Of a stretch of 10,778 nt of DNA, positions 1-6,523 are shown piece by piece (positions within the stretch are counted from its first letter, which is position 1; the number at the start of each line of letters is the position of its first letter). The stretch is taken from positions 1 through 10,778 of the forward strand of contig JAGWMT010000091.1 of NCBI GenBank assembly GCA_028871595.1, given 5' to 3'. Source of the DNA: Elusimicrobiota bacterium. Its GTDB lineage: Bacteria > Elusimicrobiota > Elusimicrobia > UBA1565 > UBA9628. The position numbers and the translations under genes were made by a program. Under the pieces are notes generated by a model. That model saw only the letters and a list, made by a program, of their open reading frames with translations. It was not told where the DNA came from and did not search any database.

Positions 1-560
1 GTCGCGCGGTCGCCCTGGGTCATGCCGAAGGGGAGCACGTCCTGGCCGTTCATGGACGCGCCGCCCAGCATGGCCCCGCGGCCGATGCGCGTGAATTGAT
101 GAATCGCGCAGACCCCGCCCAGCACCGCGCCGTCGCCGATATGGACGTGCCCGGCCAGCAGCACCGCGTTGACGATGATGACGCCGTCGCCGATCTCGCA
201 ATCGTGGGCCACATGGGAGCAGGCCATGAACAGGCAATTCGAGCCGATCTTGGTGAGGCCGCCGCCCTGCGCGGTGCCGCGGTTCATGGTCACGCACTCG
301 CGCACCACGTTCTTGTCGCCCATGACCAGGCGCGTCTTCTCGCCCGCGTACTTCAGGTCCTGCGGCGGGGTTCCCACGTAGCAGCCGGGGTGAAGGATGT
401 TGTCGGCGCCCAAAGTCGCGTACTCCACGACGGCGTGCGCGCCGACTTTCGTGCGCGGACCGATGACGGTCTCGGGGCCGATGATCGCGAACGGGCCGAT
501 CTCGGCGGACGGGTCGATCTTCGCGGACGGATCGACGACGGCGGAGGGATGGATGACCAT
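1..560 (-). CDS. lpxA: UDP-N-acetylglucosamine acyltransferase LpxA (3' end outside window)
   Basis: LpxA transfers a 3-hydroxyacyl chain from acyl-ACP to the 3-OH of UDP-GlcNAc in the cytoplasm, the first step of lipid A synthesis. Starting at the ATG at 560-558, 186 codons are open to the window edge; E. coli LpxA has 262 residues, so roughly the last 75 are missing. The visible part is the left-handed beta helix of hexapeptide repeats (from IHPSAVVDPSAKI on). Recognisable blocks are PPQDLKYAGE near residues 65-74, NRGTAQGGGLTKIG at 93-106, and SHVAHDC at 115-121, where H119 matches catalytic His125 of E. coli. IHQF at 153-156 and QDVLPF at 173-178 follow. Gly167 aligns with E. coli Gly173, the acyl-length ruler position. 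The gene begins 4 nt after the fabZ stop with only a weak ribosome-binding site, so coupling to fabZ is likely. Identification is firm; substrate and chain length are inference. Confidence 0.96.
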   Translation of the reverse strand, partial: MVIHPSAVVDPSAKIDPSAEIGPFAIIGPETVIGPRTKVGAHAVVEYATLGADNILHPGCYVGTPPQDLKYAGEKTRLVMGDKNVVRECVTMNRGTAQGGGLTKIGSNCLFMACSHVAHDCEIGDGVIIVNAVLLAGHVHIGDGAVLGGVCAIHQFTRIGRGAMLGGASMNGQDVLPFGMTQGDRA

Positions 561-564
561 GGGC

Positions 565-1053
565 TTAGGCCGCCTGCGCCTTGTCCACCAGCGCGAACGT
601 CATCGTCGCCTCGGCGACCATCTTCCCGTCCACGTAGGATTCGCCCTTGAACTTCCCGGCACGGCCCAGGCGGAGGATTTCGATGCGGTGCGAGAGCACG
701 CAGCCCGGGGTCACCGGCGCGCGGAACTTGGCCTCGTCGATGCCCATGAAGAAGGCGATCTTGTTCTCGAAGCCGCCTTTTGAAAGGAGCATGGCGCAAG
801 CCGTTTGCGCCATGCTCTCGACGATCAGCACGCCGGGCATCACGGGCTGGCCGGGGAAGTGGCCCTCGAAGAAGTGCTCGTTGGCGGTGACCATCTTGAT
901 GCCGATGCAGTACTTGTCCTCCTGGATGACCTGGATTTTGTCGATCAGGAGAAACGGGTAGCGGTGGGGGATGGCTTTCTTGACTCCGGCGATGTCCAGC
1001 GCGCGCACGGGCGCGGCGGCGAAGGGCGACGGGGCGGCGGCTTCGGCGTTCAT
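565..1053 (-). CDS. fabZ: 3-hydroxyacyl-[ACP] dehydratase FabZ
   Basis: FabZ dehydrates 3-hydroxyacyl-ACP to trans-2-enoyl-ACP in fatty acid elongation. Its substrate is also the acyl donor for LpxA and LpxD, which is why it sits among lipid A genes. The 162-residue protein has the single hot-dog fold: PHRYPFLLIDKI at 29-40, NEHFFEGHFPGQPVMPG at 58-74 and VESMAQTA at 78-85. The catalytic pair is His65 (in GHFPG) and Glu79 (in VLIVE). The first 18 or so residues are an Ala/Pro-rich extension before the fold begins. The ATG overlaps the lpxC stop as ATGA (4 nt), and GGAGG lies 4 nt upstream inside the end of lpxC. In Bacteroidetes LpxC and FabZ are commonly one fused protein; here they are separate but directly overlapping. 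FabA is unlikely because the FabZ-type HRYPFLLID start and Glu active site are present. Confidence 0.96.
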   Translation of the reverse strand: MNAEAAAPSPFAAAPVRALDIAGVKKAIPHRYPFLLIDKIQVIQEDKYCIGIKMVTANEHFFEGHFPGQPVMPGVLIVESMAQTACAMLLSKGGFENKIAFFMGIDEAKFRAPVTPGCVLSHRIEILRLGRAGKFKGESYVDGKMVAEATMTFALVDKAQAA

Positions 1054-1940
1054 TTGGCCTCCAGGATTCGGGTCTTGGACTTGCGCAGCTTCTTGGCCGC
1101 GGCGTCCAGCAGTTTGGCGAACTCCACGTTGTGCGCGTGACCGAGGCGCTCGGCCTCGATGCGCATCTTGAAAAGAGGGCGTCCGATCAGGGTCAGATCG
1201 CCGATGAGGTCGAGCATCTTGTGACGCACGAACTCGTCGGAGAAGCGCAGGCCCTCTGCGTTGGTGTGGAACTTATCCTTGCCGATGACGATGGCGTTCT
1301 CCAAAGTCCCGCCCTGCGCCAGCCCCTGCGACTTCAGGTAGGCGACCTCGTGCTCGAAGCAGAAGGTGCGCGCGCGGGCCACCTCGGCCAGGTAGCTCTC
1401 GCGGTCCACGGTCATGGACAGGGACATCTTGGGCATCATCGGGTGGTCGTGGATCAAGGTCGCCACGATCTCGAACTTGTCGGACGCAACGGCGCGGTAG
1501 CGCGCGCCGTCCTTCGCCTCATAGGTCACCTCGTGGGGCAGATGCAGCCAGCGCTTGGGCGCGTCCAGGTCCACCAGGCCCGCGCGCAGCAGCGCGTCCA
1601 CGAAAGGAAGGGCGGAGCCGTCCATGATCGGCGGCTCGTTGGCGGTGGACAGGACGTCGAGGTTGTCGATGCCCAGGCCGGTGCAGGCGGACAGGACGTG
1701 TTCGACGGTGTGCACCTTCGCGTCGCCCAGGCCCAGGTTCGTGCCCCGGACCGTGGTGACGACGAATTCCAGACGGGCGGGGATCATGGGGATGCCCGGC
1801 AGGTCGGCGCGGAAGAAGCGGATGCCCGTGTTGGCCGGGGCGGGGCGGAAGGTGAGCCGGGACTTGTTGCCGGTGTGAAGGCCCACGCCCTCCAGCTCGA
1901 CTTCCTGCTTGATGGTGGTCTGCAGCGGATTCTGGTTCAT
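1050..1940 (-). CDS. lpxC: UDP-3-O-acyl-N-acetylglucosamine deacetylase LpxC
   Basis: LpxC is the zinc amidase that removes the acetyl group from UDP-3-O-acyl-GlcNAc, the committed step of lipid A synthesis. At 296 residues it is close to the E. coli enzyme (305). Visible signatures are EGVGLHTG at 17-24 and HTVEHVLSA at 77-85, with general base Glu80 and zinc ligand His81. EPPIMDGSA lies at 102-110, and RHKMLDLIGDL at 239-249 carries zinc ligands His240 and Asp244. GHAHN at 267-271 supplies His268, matching His265 of the studied enzymes. All catalytic residues are present, so the enzyme should be active. The ATG has a strong AGGAGG 5 nt upstream, in the 12-nt gap after lpxD. It stands between lpxD and fabZ, unlike in E. 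coli where lpxC lies in the cell-division cluster. Confidence 0.97.
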   Translation of the reverse strand: MNQNPLQTTIKQEVELEGVGLHTGNKSRLTFRPAPANTGIRFFRADLPGIPMIPARLEFVVTTVRGTNLGLGDAKVHTVEHVLSACTGLGIDNLDVLSTANEPPIMDGSALPFVDALLRAGLVDLDAPKRWLHLPHEVTYEAKDGARYRAVASDKFEIVATLIHDHPMMPKMSLSMTVDRESYLAEVARARTFCFEHEVAYLKSQGLAQGGTLENAIVIGKDKFHTNAEGLRFSDEFVRHKMLDLIGDLTLIGRPLFKMRIEAERLGHAHNVEFAKLLDAAAKKLRKSKTRILEAK

Positions 1941-1945
1941 CTCGT

Positions 1946-1951
1946 CCTCCT
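1946..1951 (-). promoter_or_regulatory. Ribosome-binding site of lpxC
   Basis: A perfect AGGAGG on the minus strand lies 5 nt before the lpxC ATG, in the 12-nt gap after the lpxD stop. It is the strongest Shine-Dalgarno sequence in the lpx part of the operon and fixes the lpxC start. It may allow lpxC to be translated independently of lpxD, which would suit the committed enzyme, though that is inference. Confidence 0.85.
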
Positions 1952-1952
1952 G

Positions 1953-3023
1953 CTAAGCGGCGGCGTCCGATTTCCCGGCGACTCCCAGCTTCTTCTCGAG
2001 CTCCTTCACGCGCTCGACCAGCTCGGGCAGGCGTCCGTACAGGGCCTGCAGCTTGAAGGCCTCGCGGTGCGGGCGGCCGGGGGAGCCGAACAGCATGGCC
2101 TTCGGCGGCACGTCGGCCATCACCCCGGTCTGCGCCGTGATGATGGCGCCGTCGCCGATGTTCAAGTGGCCCGCGATGCCGGCTTGGCCGGCCAGGATCA
2201 CGTTGCGGCCCACCGTGGTGGAGCCGGCGACGCCGACCTGGGAGACGATCACGCTGTCGCGGCCGATCTTCACGTTGTGCGCGATCTGCACCAGGTTGTC
2301 GATCTGCGCGCCCGGCTCCACGATGGTGGAGCCCAACGTGGCGCGGTCGATGGTCACGTTCGCGCCGATCTCCACGCCGTCGCCGATGACGACGTTGCCG
2401 ATCTGCGGGATCTTGGTGTGGCGGCCGGTCTTGCGGTCGGTGGTGAAGCCGAAGCCGTCGGCTCCGATGACGGTTCCGGAGTGGACGACGACGCGCTCGC
2501 CGAGCTCGCAGTCCTCGCGCACGACGACCTGCGGGTAGAGGCGGCAGGCCCGGCCCAGGCGCGCGTTCTCCCCGATATAGACCTGGGGCAGCAGCACCGA
2601 GTCGTCCCCGATCACGGCGCCCTTCTCCACGACGACGAAGTCGCCGACGTGCACGTTCTTGCCCAGCTTGGCGAGCGGGTGGACCGAGGCCTTCGCGCTG
2701 ACGCCCGGGGCGATCTTCGCGCGGCGCGCCCCGTCGATGAGCGCCAGCAGGATCGCGAACGCGGCCTGGGGGTCCTCGACCACGATCTTGGCCTTCGCGG
2801 CGCAGGCGGCGTCCTTGGCCTGGGGCGGCACCAGCAGGCAGCCGGCCGGCGCGGCCTGCGCGGCGGCGAGGTACTTCATGTTGTGGAAGGACGCGACGTC
2901 CTTGGGCCCGGCCGAGGCGACCTCGGAGACGCCCTCGACGACGCGGCGCTCGTCCCCGACGGCGGCGCCGCCGACGAGGGCCGCGATGTCCGCGACGGTC
3001 TTCGGCTGGGGGAAGGTCTTCAT
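1953..3023 (-). CDS. lpxD: UDP-3-O-acylglucosamine N-acyltransferase LpxD
   Basis: LpxD adds the N-linked 3-hydroxyacyl chain to UDP-3-O-acyl-glucosamine from acyl-ACP, the third lipid A step, in the cytoplasm. The 356-residue protein has the three expected parts. The N-terminal uridine-binding domain (about 1-105) contains VASFHNMKYL at 43-52. A left-handed beta helix of hexapeptide repeats spans about 106-315, with GADGFGF at 187-193 and IDNLVQIAHNVKIG at 241-254, where His249 matches the catalytic His239 of E. coli; His285 in AGHL is the second conserved histidine. A short C-terminal coiled coil (LPELVERVKELEKKLG) follows. The ATG overlaps the stop of the upstream ompH/skp gene as ATGA, and AGGAGA lies 10 nt upstream. 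Length and motifs are normal for the family. Confidence 0.97.
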   Translation of the reverse strand: MKTFPQPKTVADIAALVGGAAVGDERRVVEGVSEVASAGPKDVASFHNMKYLAAAQAAPAGCLLVPPQAKDAACAAKAKIVVEDPQAAFAILLALIDGARRAKIAPGVSAKASVHPLAKLGKNVHVGDFVVVEKGAVIGDDSVLLPQVYIGENARLGRACRLYPQVVVREDCELGERVVVHSGTVIGADGFGFTTDRKTGRHTKIPQIGNVVIGDGVEIGANVTIDRATLGSTIVEPGAQIDNLVQIAHNVKIGRDSVIVSQVGVAGSTTVGRNVILAGQAGIAGHLNIGDGAIITAQTGVMADVPPKAMLFGSPGRPHREAFKLQALYGRLPELVERVKELEKKLGVAGKSDAAA

Positions 3024-3952
3024 GGCTGCTGATTCTCCTGCAGGTATTTCAGGACCTTGTCGGTCAGATCGACGGCCGGGTGGCCGTACAGGATTCGGGA
3101 CTTATCGATGACGACGCTGACCCCCTCCTGGTGGGCGACCGCGGTGAGGGCGCGGTAGAGCCGGGCCAGGACCTGGTCGGTCTTGCGGCTTTCGACGTCC
3201 AGCAGGCCGTGATCGGCCTCGTCGTGCTCGCGGGTGAGCTCGCTCTCCTTCGACTGGATCTCGGACTGCAGATGGATGATCTTGCCGTCGAGTTCAAGGA
3301 GGCGCTGGGTCGGCGTCGGCCCCGCGGGCGCGGCGACGACGGGGGGCGCCGGCGGCGGCGCCGGGAACATATTCGCCGCCGCGGCGGGCGAGACGGCGGG
3401 GGCCGTGGAGGCGACGGCGGGCGCGGCGGCCGGGGCCGGAGCGGCCGCGGTCGAGGAGGCGGGCGGCGCGATCGGCGCCGTGTCCGACGCCATGCCGGGC
3501 AGCGCGATGTTCGGCCGCTGCGCGGGAGCCGGTGCCGCGACGGGCGCGACCGCGGTCGCCGTCGAGGCCGTCAGGCCGGGGACGAGCGACGTCGGCGCCG
3601 CGGCGGGAGCCGCGGGCGCGGCGACCGCGGCGGCCGTGTCCGAGGCGGGAGGAGCGATGGCCGCGGCGGTGGAGGAGCTCAGCGCGTCGCGCTCCAGGCG
3701 GGCGGAGTCCAGCTCCTGATGCAGCTTCAGCAGTTCGGCTTTCTTGAGGTTGACCCGTTCCTCGGCCTGCCGCACCAGCTCCTGAAAGCCCTCCTTGGCG
3801 CGCTGGGCGTCGGGGCTGGAGGTGAACAGGCGCTGCATGTCCACGTAGCCGACGCTGCCGCGTTCGGCGCGGTTCTCTTCGAGCGACAGCTCGATGGCGC
3901 GGGCGGGAGCGGAAAGAAACAGGACGGCGAGCAAGACGATGATTTTTTTCAT
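3020..3952 (-). CDS. OmpH/Skp-family periplasmic chaperone with large Ala/Pro-rich insertion
   Basis: Skp/OmpH proteins are trimeric periplasmic chaperones that hold unfolded outer-membrane proteins on their way to BamA. The 310-residue product starts with a clear Sec signal peptide (MKKIIVLLAVLFLSAPARA, cleavage near 19). Next comes the N-terminal part of the fold (GSVGYVDMQRLFTSSP at 32-47) and a helix to about residue 90. Residues about 91-213 are almost only Ala, Pro, Ser, Thr and Val. The returning helix (QRLLELDGKIIHLQSEIQ onward) and the C-terminal beta segment with VVIDKSRILYGHPAVDLT at 280-297 complete the fold. Without the insertion it would be about 190 residues, close to ordinary family members. 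The start was chosen from the signal peptide and because its ATG overlaps the bamA stop as TGATG (1 nt); the open frame extending further upstream lies within bamA. The family call is firm; the role of the insertion is unknown. Confidence 0.92.
   Translation of the reverse strand: MKKIIVLLAVLFLSAPARAIELSLEENRAERGSVGYVDMQRLFTSSPDAQRAKEGFQELVRQAEERVNLKKAELLKLHQELDSARLERDALSSSTAAAIAPPASDTAAAVAAPAAPAAAPTSLVPGLTASTATAVAPVAAPAPAQRPNIALPGMASDTAPIAPPASSTAAAPAPAAAPAVASTAPAVSPAAAANMFPAPPPAPPVVAAPAGPTPTQRLLELDGKIIHLQSEIQSKESELTREHDEADHGLLDVESRKTDQVLARLYRALTAVAHQEGVSVVIDKSRILYGHPAVDLTDKVLKYLQENQQP
3314..3682 (-). other. Ala/Pro/Ser/Thr low-complexity insertion in Skp
   Basis: This stretch encodes residues about 91-213 of the OmpH/Skp protein and is very rich in Ala and Pro, with no charged residues apart from isolated Asp/Arg. 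It interrupts the coiled-coil arm where the helical hairpin should turn, so it would sit at the far tip of each tentacle of the trimer. It is in frame with no stop, and codon use stays GC-rich like the flanks, so it reads as genuine coding sequence rather than an assembly error. Confidence 0.8.
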
Positions 3953-6426
3953 CAGAAGAGGGGTCCCAGTCCGAAGTTGATCTGGTACAGCTTTTCTCCG
4001 GGGCGATGGTTGAGTCCGTAGCCGTAATCCAGCCGGATCGGGAAGGCCGGCGTCACGAAACGGATTCCAAGGCCCACGTCGGTCCTCACGCTGGTGTCGG
4101 TTCCGCCGATGCGCAGATTGTAGTCCGACACCCGGTCCCAGGAGCCGCCCGCGTCGGCGAAGATCACGAGCTTGACGATGCTCTTGTGGTGCTCGCGGGC
4201 CAGCGGGAAGCCGAACTCGGCGTTGGCGACCTGGTAGATCTTGCCGCCGGACACGTAGCCGGCTTCGCCGGAGGGCGAGTAGCCGCGCAGGGAGTCCTGG
4301 CCGCCCACGTAGAAGCGGTTCTGGACCGGGACCTCCTTCGTGGAGCCGAACTGGGCCACGTAGCCGCCGCGATGAAAAATCGAGAAGACGAAAGGCCAGT
4401 CGTCCGGGTTGTACAGCGTCCAATGGATCTGGTTCGTCACGGTGGGCTCGACGAAGTTGATGTCGCCCATCAGGGGGCCGCCGGACAGGGTGGCCCCGAT
4501 CCCGCTGCGCGAGCCGCGCGCGGGGTCCCAGATGCTGTCGCGGGTGTCCCGGGCGAATTCGACGCTGACCAAGGACTGGACGCTGGTGCTGGGCGTCAGC
4601 GCGCCGCCGAAGTTCTGGTTCGGATCAATGTCCTGCACCGTCACCTGTTGGAGGGTGTAGCTGAAGTTGAGCAGGTACTTGTCTTCCTGGAAGCGCGGAC
4701 CCACGCGGATGGTGCCGCCGGTGCGCCGCTCGGTGTAGGCGCTCAGGTCGCCTTGGAAGGGATTGATGCGCCGCGTGTGGAACACGTCCACGCCCAGGCT
4801 GGTCGGCGAGTTGCCGACCCACGGCGTGGTCCAGCTGACCGAGTAGTCCTGCACGCGCTTGCCGAACGACCAGTTCGCGGAGACCTTCTGCGCGCGTCCC
4901 AGGAAGTTCAGGTGCTGGACGGAGAGGGTTCCGATCAGGCCGTCGATGGATGAATAGGCCGCTCCGGCGGTCAGCACGCCGGGCTTGCCCTCGGTCACGT
5001 CGAAGGTCAGGTCCACCTTGTCCGGGTCCACCGGCGACGGCTGCAGGTCCACGTCCACGTCGTCCATGAAGCCCAGGTTCATGATCTTCTCGCGGCTCTT
5101 GCGCACGCGGGCCGCGGAGAAGCGGTCTCCGGGCTTGACCACCACCTCGCGGCGGATCACGTAGGTCTTCGTGGCCTTGTTGCCGTCCACGTCCACGTGG
5201 TCCACGTAGGAGATCGGCCCTTCGGTGACCTCGTAGCGCACGTCCATCTGCTGGGTGGCCGGATTGAAGGTCTTCACCGGATTGACGCGGGCCCGGAGGC
5301 GGCCCACGTCGGCGTAAAGCTCCTGAATGCCGCGGATGGTGCTCTCGTACTTCTCCTGGCTGAAGATCTTGCCGCGTTTGTACTCGACCGTCCTGGCCAT
5401 CTCCGAGGACTTGAAGACGATGTAGCCGGCGAACGAGGACTTGCCGAAGCGGTACGGCCGGCCTTCGTTGACGCCGATCGCGATGGAGATCCGGGTCTTG
5501 TCCGGACTGAGGGTGACCAGCGGGCTGCTGACGACGACGTCCAGGTAGCCGTTATTCCTATATTCGGTCTCGATCTTCTTCAGGTCCTCGGGCAGGTCCT
5601 TCTCGAAGAAGACCTTCTTGCGGGCGTTCTTCATCAGGCCGAGCAGCTTCTTGGGCTTGAAGGCCTTGACGCCCGAGATCTCCACCAGCGAGATCAAGGA
5701 CTTCGGGCCCTCGGCGATCTTGAAGGTCACGTCGGCCTTGGAGGCGGCGGTGTCGATCTTGACCTCGACGGAGGCCGCGACGTCCAGGAATCCCTTCTCC
5801 CGGTACTTGCTCACGATCTTGTTCACGTCCTCATCCAACTTGAAGCGGTCGTAAGGGTCGGATTTCTTGGCGGAGATCTCGTCGGCCAAGGTTCCCCGGG
5901 AGAGCTTCTTCTGGCCTTCGAAGGTCAAGGTGCGGATCACCGGCTTTTCCTTGATGGTGAAGGTGAGCACGACCTGGCGATCGGTTCCGGCGACCTTCCG
6001 GAAGTTGTCGGGGACGGGCTTATCCATGAGCGTCAGTTCCGCGCCGACCCGCTCGAACTGGCCCAGGCCCAGCAGAGCCTGGACGTCGCGGTCCAGGTCC
6101 GGCCGGTCATAGAGGTCGCCCTTGCGCGCCTTGATCTGGCCGCGGATGGTGGACATTTTCACGTTCTTGAGCCCGACCGCCTTGATGTCGCCCAGCACCC
6201 ACGGGCGCGGGACGATCCCCGGGGTCTGCGCCGGCGCGGCCGCGGAGATGGAGGCGGCGGCGGCCAGAGCCGCCGTCGAGATTCCCGGCAGAGCGGGGGC
6301 CTCCGCGGGGGCGGAGGTGGAAATCGCGGGCGTGGCCGTCGTCGCCGTCCCGGACGAGATCGTCTGGGACGAAGCGGGAGATGACAGCGCCGCCGCGGCG
6401 AGAGCGCATAGGAAAAGCGTATTCAC
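3952..6426 (-). CDS. bamA: Outer-membrane protein assembly factor BamA
   Basis: BamA is the Omp85-family beta-barrel that folds and inserts outer-membrane proteins. The 824-residue protein has a signal peptide (about 1-20, VNTLFLCALAAAALSS read from a GTG start) and an Ala/Pro/Ser/Thr-rich linker at about 22-72. Five POTRA repeats follow at about 76-160, 161-240, 243-323, 324-402 and 403-480, ending in phrases such as EKGFLDV or NNGYLDV and EGP or EGKPG. The 16-strand barrel runs from about 484 (AGAAYSSIDGLIG) to the C-terminal Phe824. The conserved barrel-lid motif appears as GGQDSLRGYSP at 708-718, LRGY standing for the usual VRGF. The GTG at 6426 is the only normal start in frame next to the signal peptide; longer readings would run through the terminator at 6467-6497. 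No Shine-Dalgarno sequence is visible. It leads the operon with skp and lpx genes. Confidence 0.96.
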   Translation of the reverse strand: MNTLFLCALAAAALSSPASSQTISSGTATTATPAISTSAPAEAPALPGISTAALAAAASISAAAPAQTPGIVPRPWVLGDIKAVGLKNVKMSTIRGQIKARKGDLYDRPDLDRDVQALLGLGQFERVGAELTLMDKPVPDNFRKVAGTDRQVVLTFTIKEKPVIRTLTFEGQKKLSRGTLADEISAKKSDPYDRFKLDEDVNKIVSKYREKGFLDVAASVEVKIDTAASKADVTFKIAEGPKSLISLVEISGVKAFKPKKLLGLMKNARKKVFFEKDLPEDLKKIETEYRNNGYLDVVVSSPLVTLSPDKTRISIAIGVNEGRPYRFGKSSFAGYIVFKSSEMARTVEYKRGKIFSQEKYESTIRGIQELYADVGRLRARVNPVKTFNPATQQMDVRYEVTEGPISYVDHVDVDGNKATKTYVIRREVVVKPGDRFSAARVRKSREKIMNLGFMDDVDVDLQPSPVDPDKVDLTFDVTEGKPGVLTAGAAYSSIDGLIGTLSVQHLNFLGRAQKVSANWSFGKRVQDYSVSWTTPWVGNSPTSLGVDVFHTRRINPFQGDLSAYTERRTGGTIRVGPRFQEDKYLLNFSYTLQQVTVQDIDPNQNFGGALTPSTSVQSLVSVEFARDTRDSIWDPARGSRSGIGATLSGGPLMGDINFVEPTVTNQIHWTLYNPDDWPFVFSIFHRGGYVAQFGSTKEVPVQNRFYVGGQDSLRGYSPSGEAGYVSGGKIYQVANAEFGFPLAREHHKSIVKLVIFADAGGSWDRVSDYNLRIGGTDTSVRTDVGLGIRFVTPAFPIRLDYGYGLNHRPGEKLYQINFGLGPLF
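6211..6363 (-). other. Ala/Pro/Ser/Thr-rich linker of BamA
   Basis: Encodes residues about 22-72 of BamA, between signal peptide and POTRA1, which are normally separated by only a few residues. It is low in complexity and contains the phrase ALPGIS, similar to ALPGMAS in the Skp insertion encoded next in the operon. It is probably disordered in the periplasm. Function unknown. Confidence 0.75.
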
Positions 6427-6436
6427 CGGAAACCGA

Positions 6437-6445
6437 AGTATATCA
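6437..6445 (-). promoter_or_regulatory. Candidate extended -10 promoter of the bamA-lpx operon
   Basis: On the minus strand the sequence reads TGATATACT, that is TG-N-TATACT, a good extended -10 element in an otherwise very GC-rich region. It lies between the terminator of the preceding block and the bamA GTG. No -35 hexamer is visible at the usual distance (6460-6465 reads CCCGGG), which is tolerable for extended -10 promoters. Transcription would start near 6430, only a few bases before GTG at 6426. Assigned by pattern alone. Confidence 0.5.
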
Positions 6446-6466
6446 AATCCCTTCGGGGGCCCGGGG

Positions 6467-6497
6467 AAAAAGAGGCGGGCCCCTTGCGGGGCCCGCC
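6467..6497 (-). terminator. Rho-independent terminator after the inositol-phosphate synthase gene
   Basis: A perfect 10-bp inverted repeat, GGCGGGCCCC and GGGGCCCGCC, with a 4-nt loop (GCAA as read on the minus strand), is followed on the minus strand by TCTTTTT. It lies 26 nt past the stop of the inositol-phosphate synthase gene and about 40 nt before bamA. It separates the two transcription blocks. Only the minus-strand reading has the T tract, so it works in the direction of the genes. Confidence 0.92.
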
Positions 6498-6523
6498 ATT
6501 CCTTATATGAACTAAGGCTTCGG

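Noticed and set aside
1131..3032. A long plus-strand open frame (over 600 codons) opposite lpxC and lpxD
   Set aside because: Its translation is rich in Asp, Val, Gly, His and Arg with no recognisable family and is the antisense image of two certain genes. Long antisense frames are expected at this GC content.
3320..3680. GC-rich repeats at 3320-3680 as a possible repeat array or CRISPR
   Set aside because: The repetition follows codons for Ala and Pro in the Skp frame; there are no regular spacers or fixed repeat units.
3953..4423. An upstream extension of the Skp frame to 4423, giving 467 codons
   Set aside because: The extra part is an Arg-rich shadow of BamA. The signal peptide starting at 3952 marks the true start.
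6450..6466. GGGCCC-type palindromes between terminator and bamA as an operator
   Set aside because: Short self-complementary G/C runs are common at this base composition, and no second copy or longer symmetry is visible.
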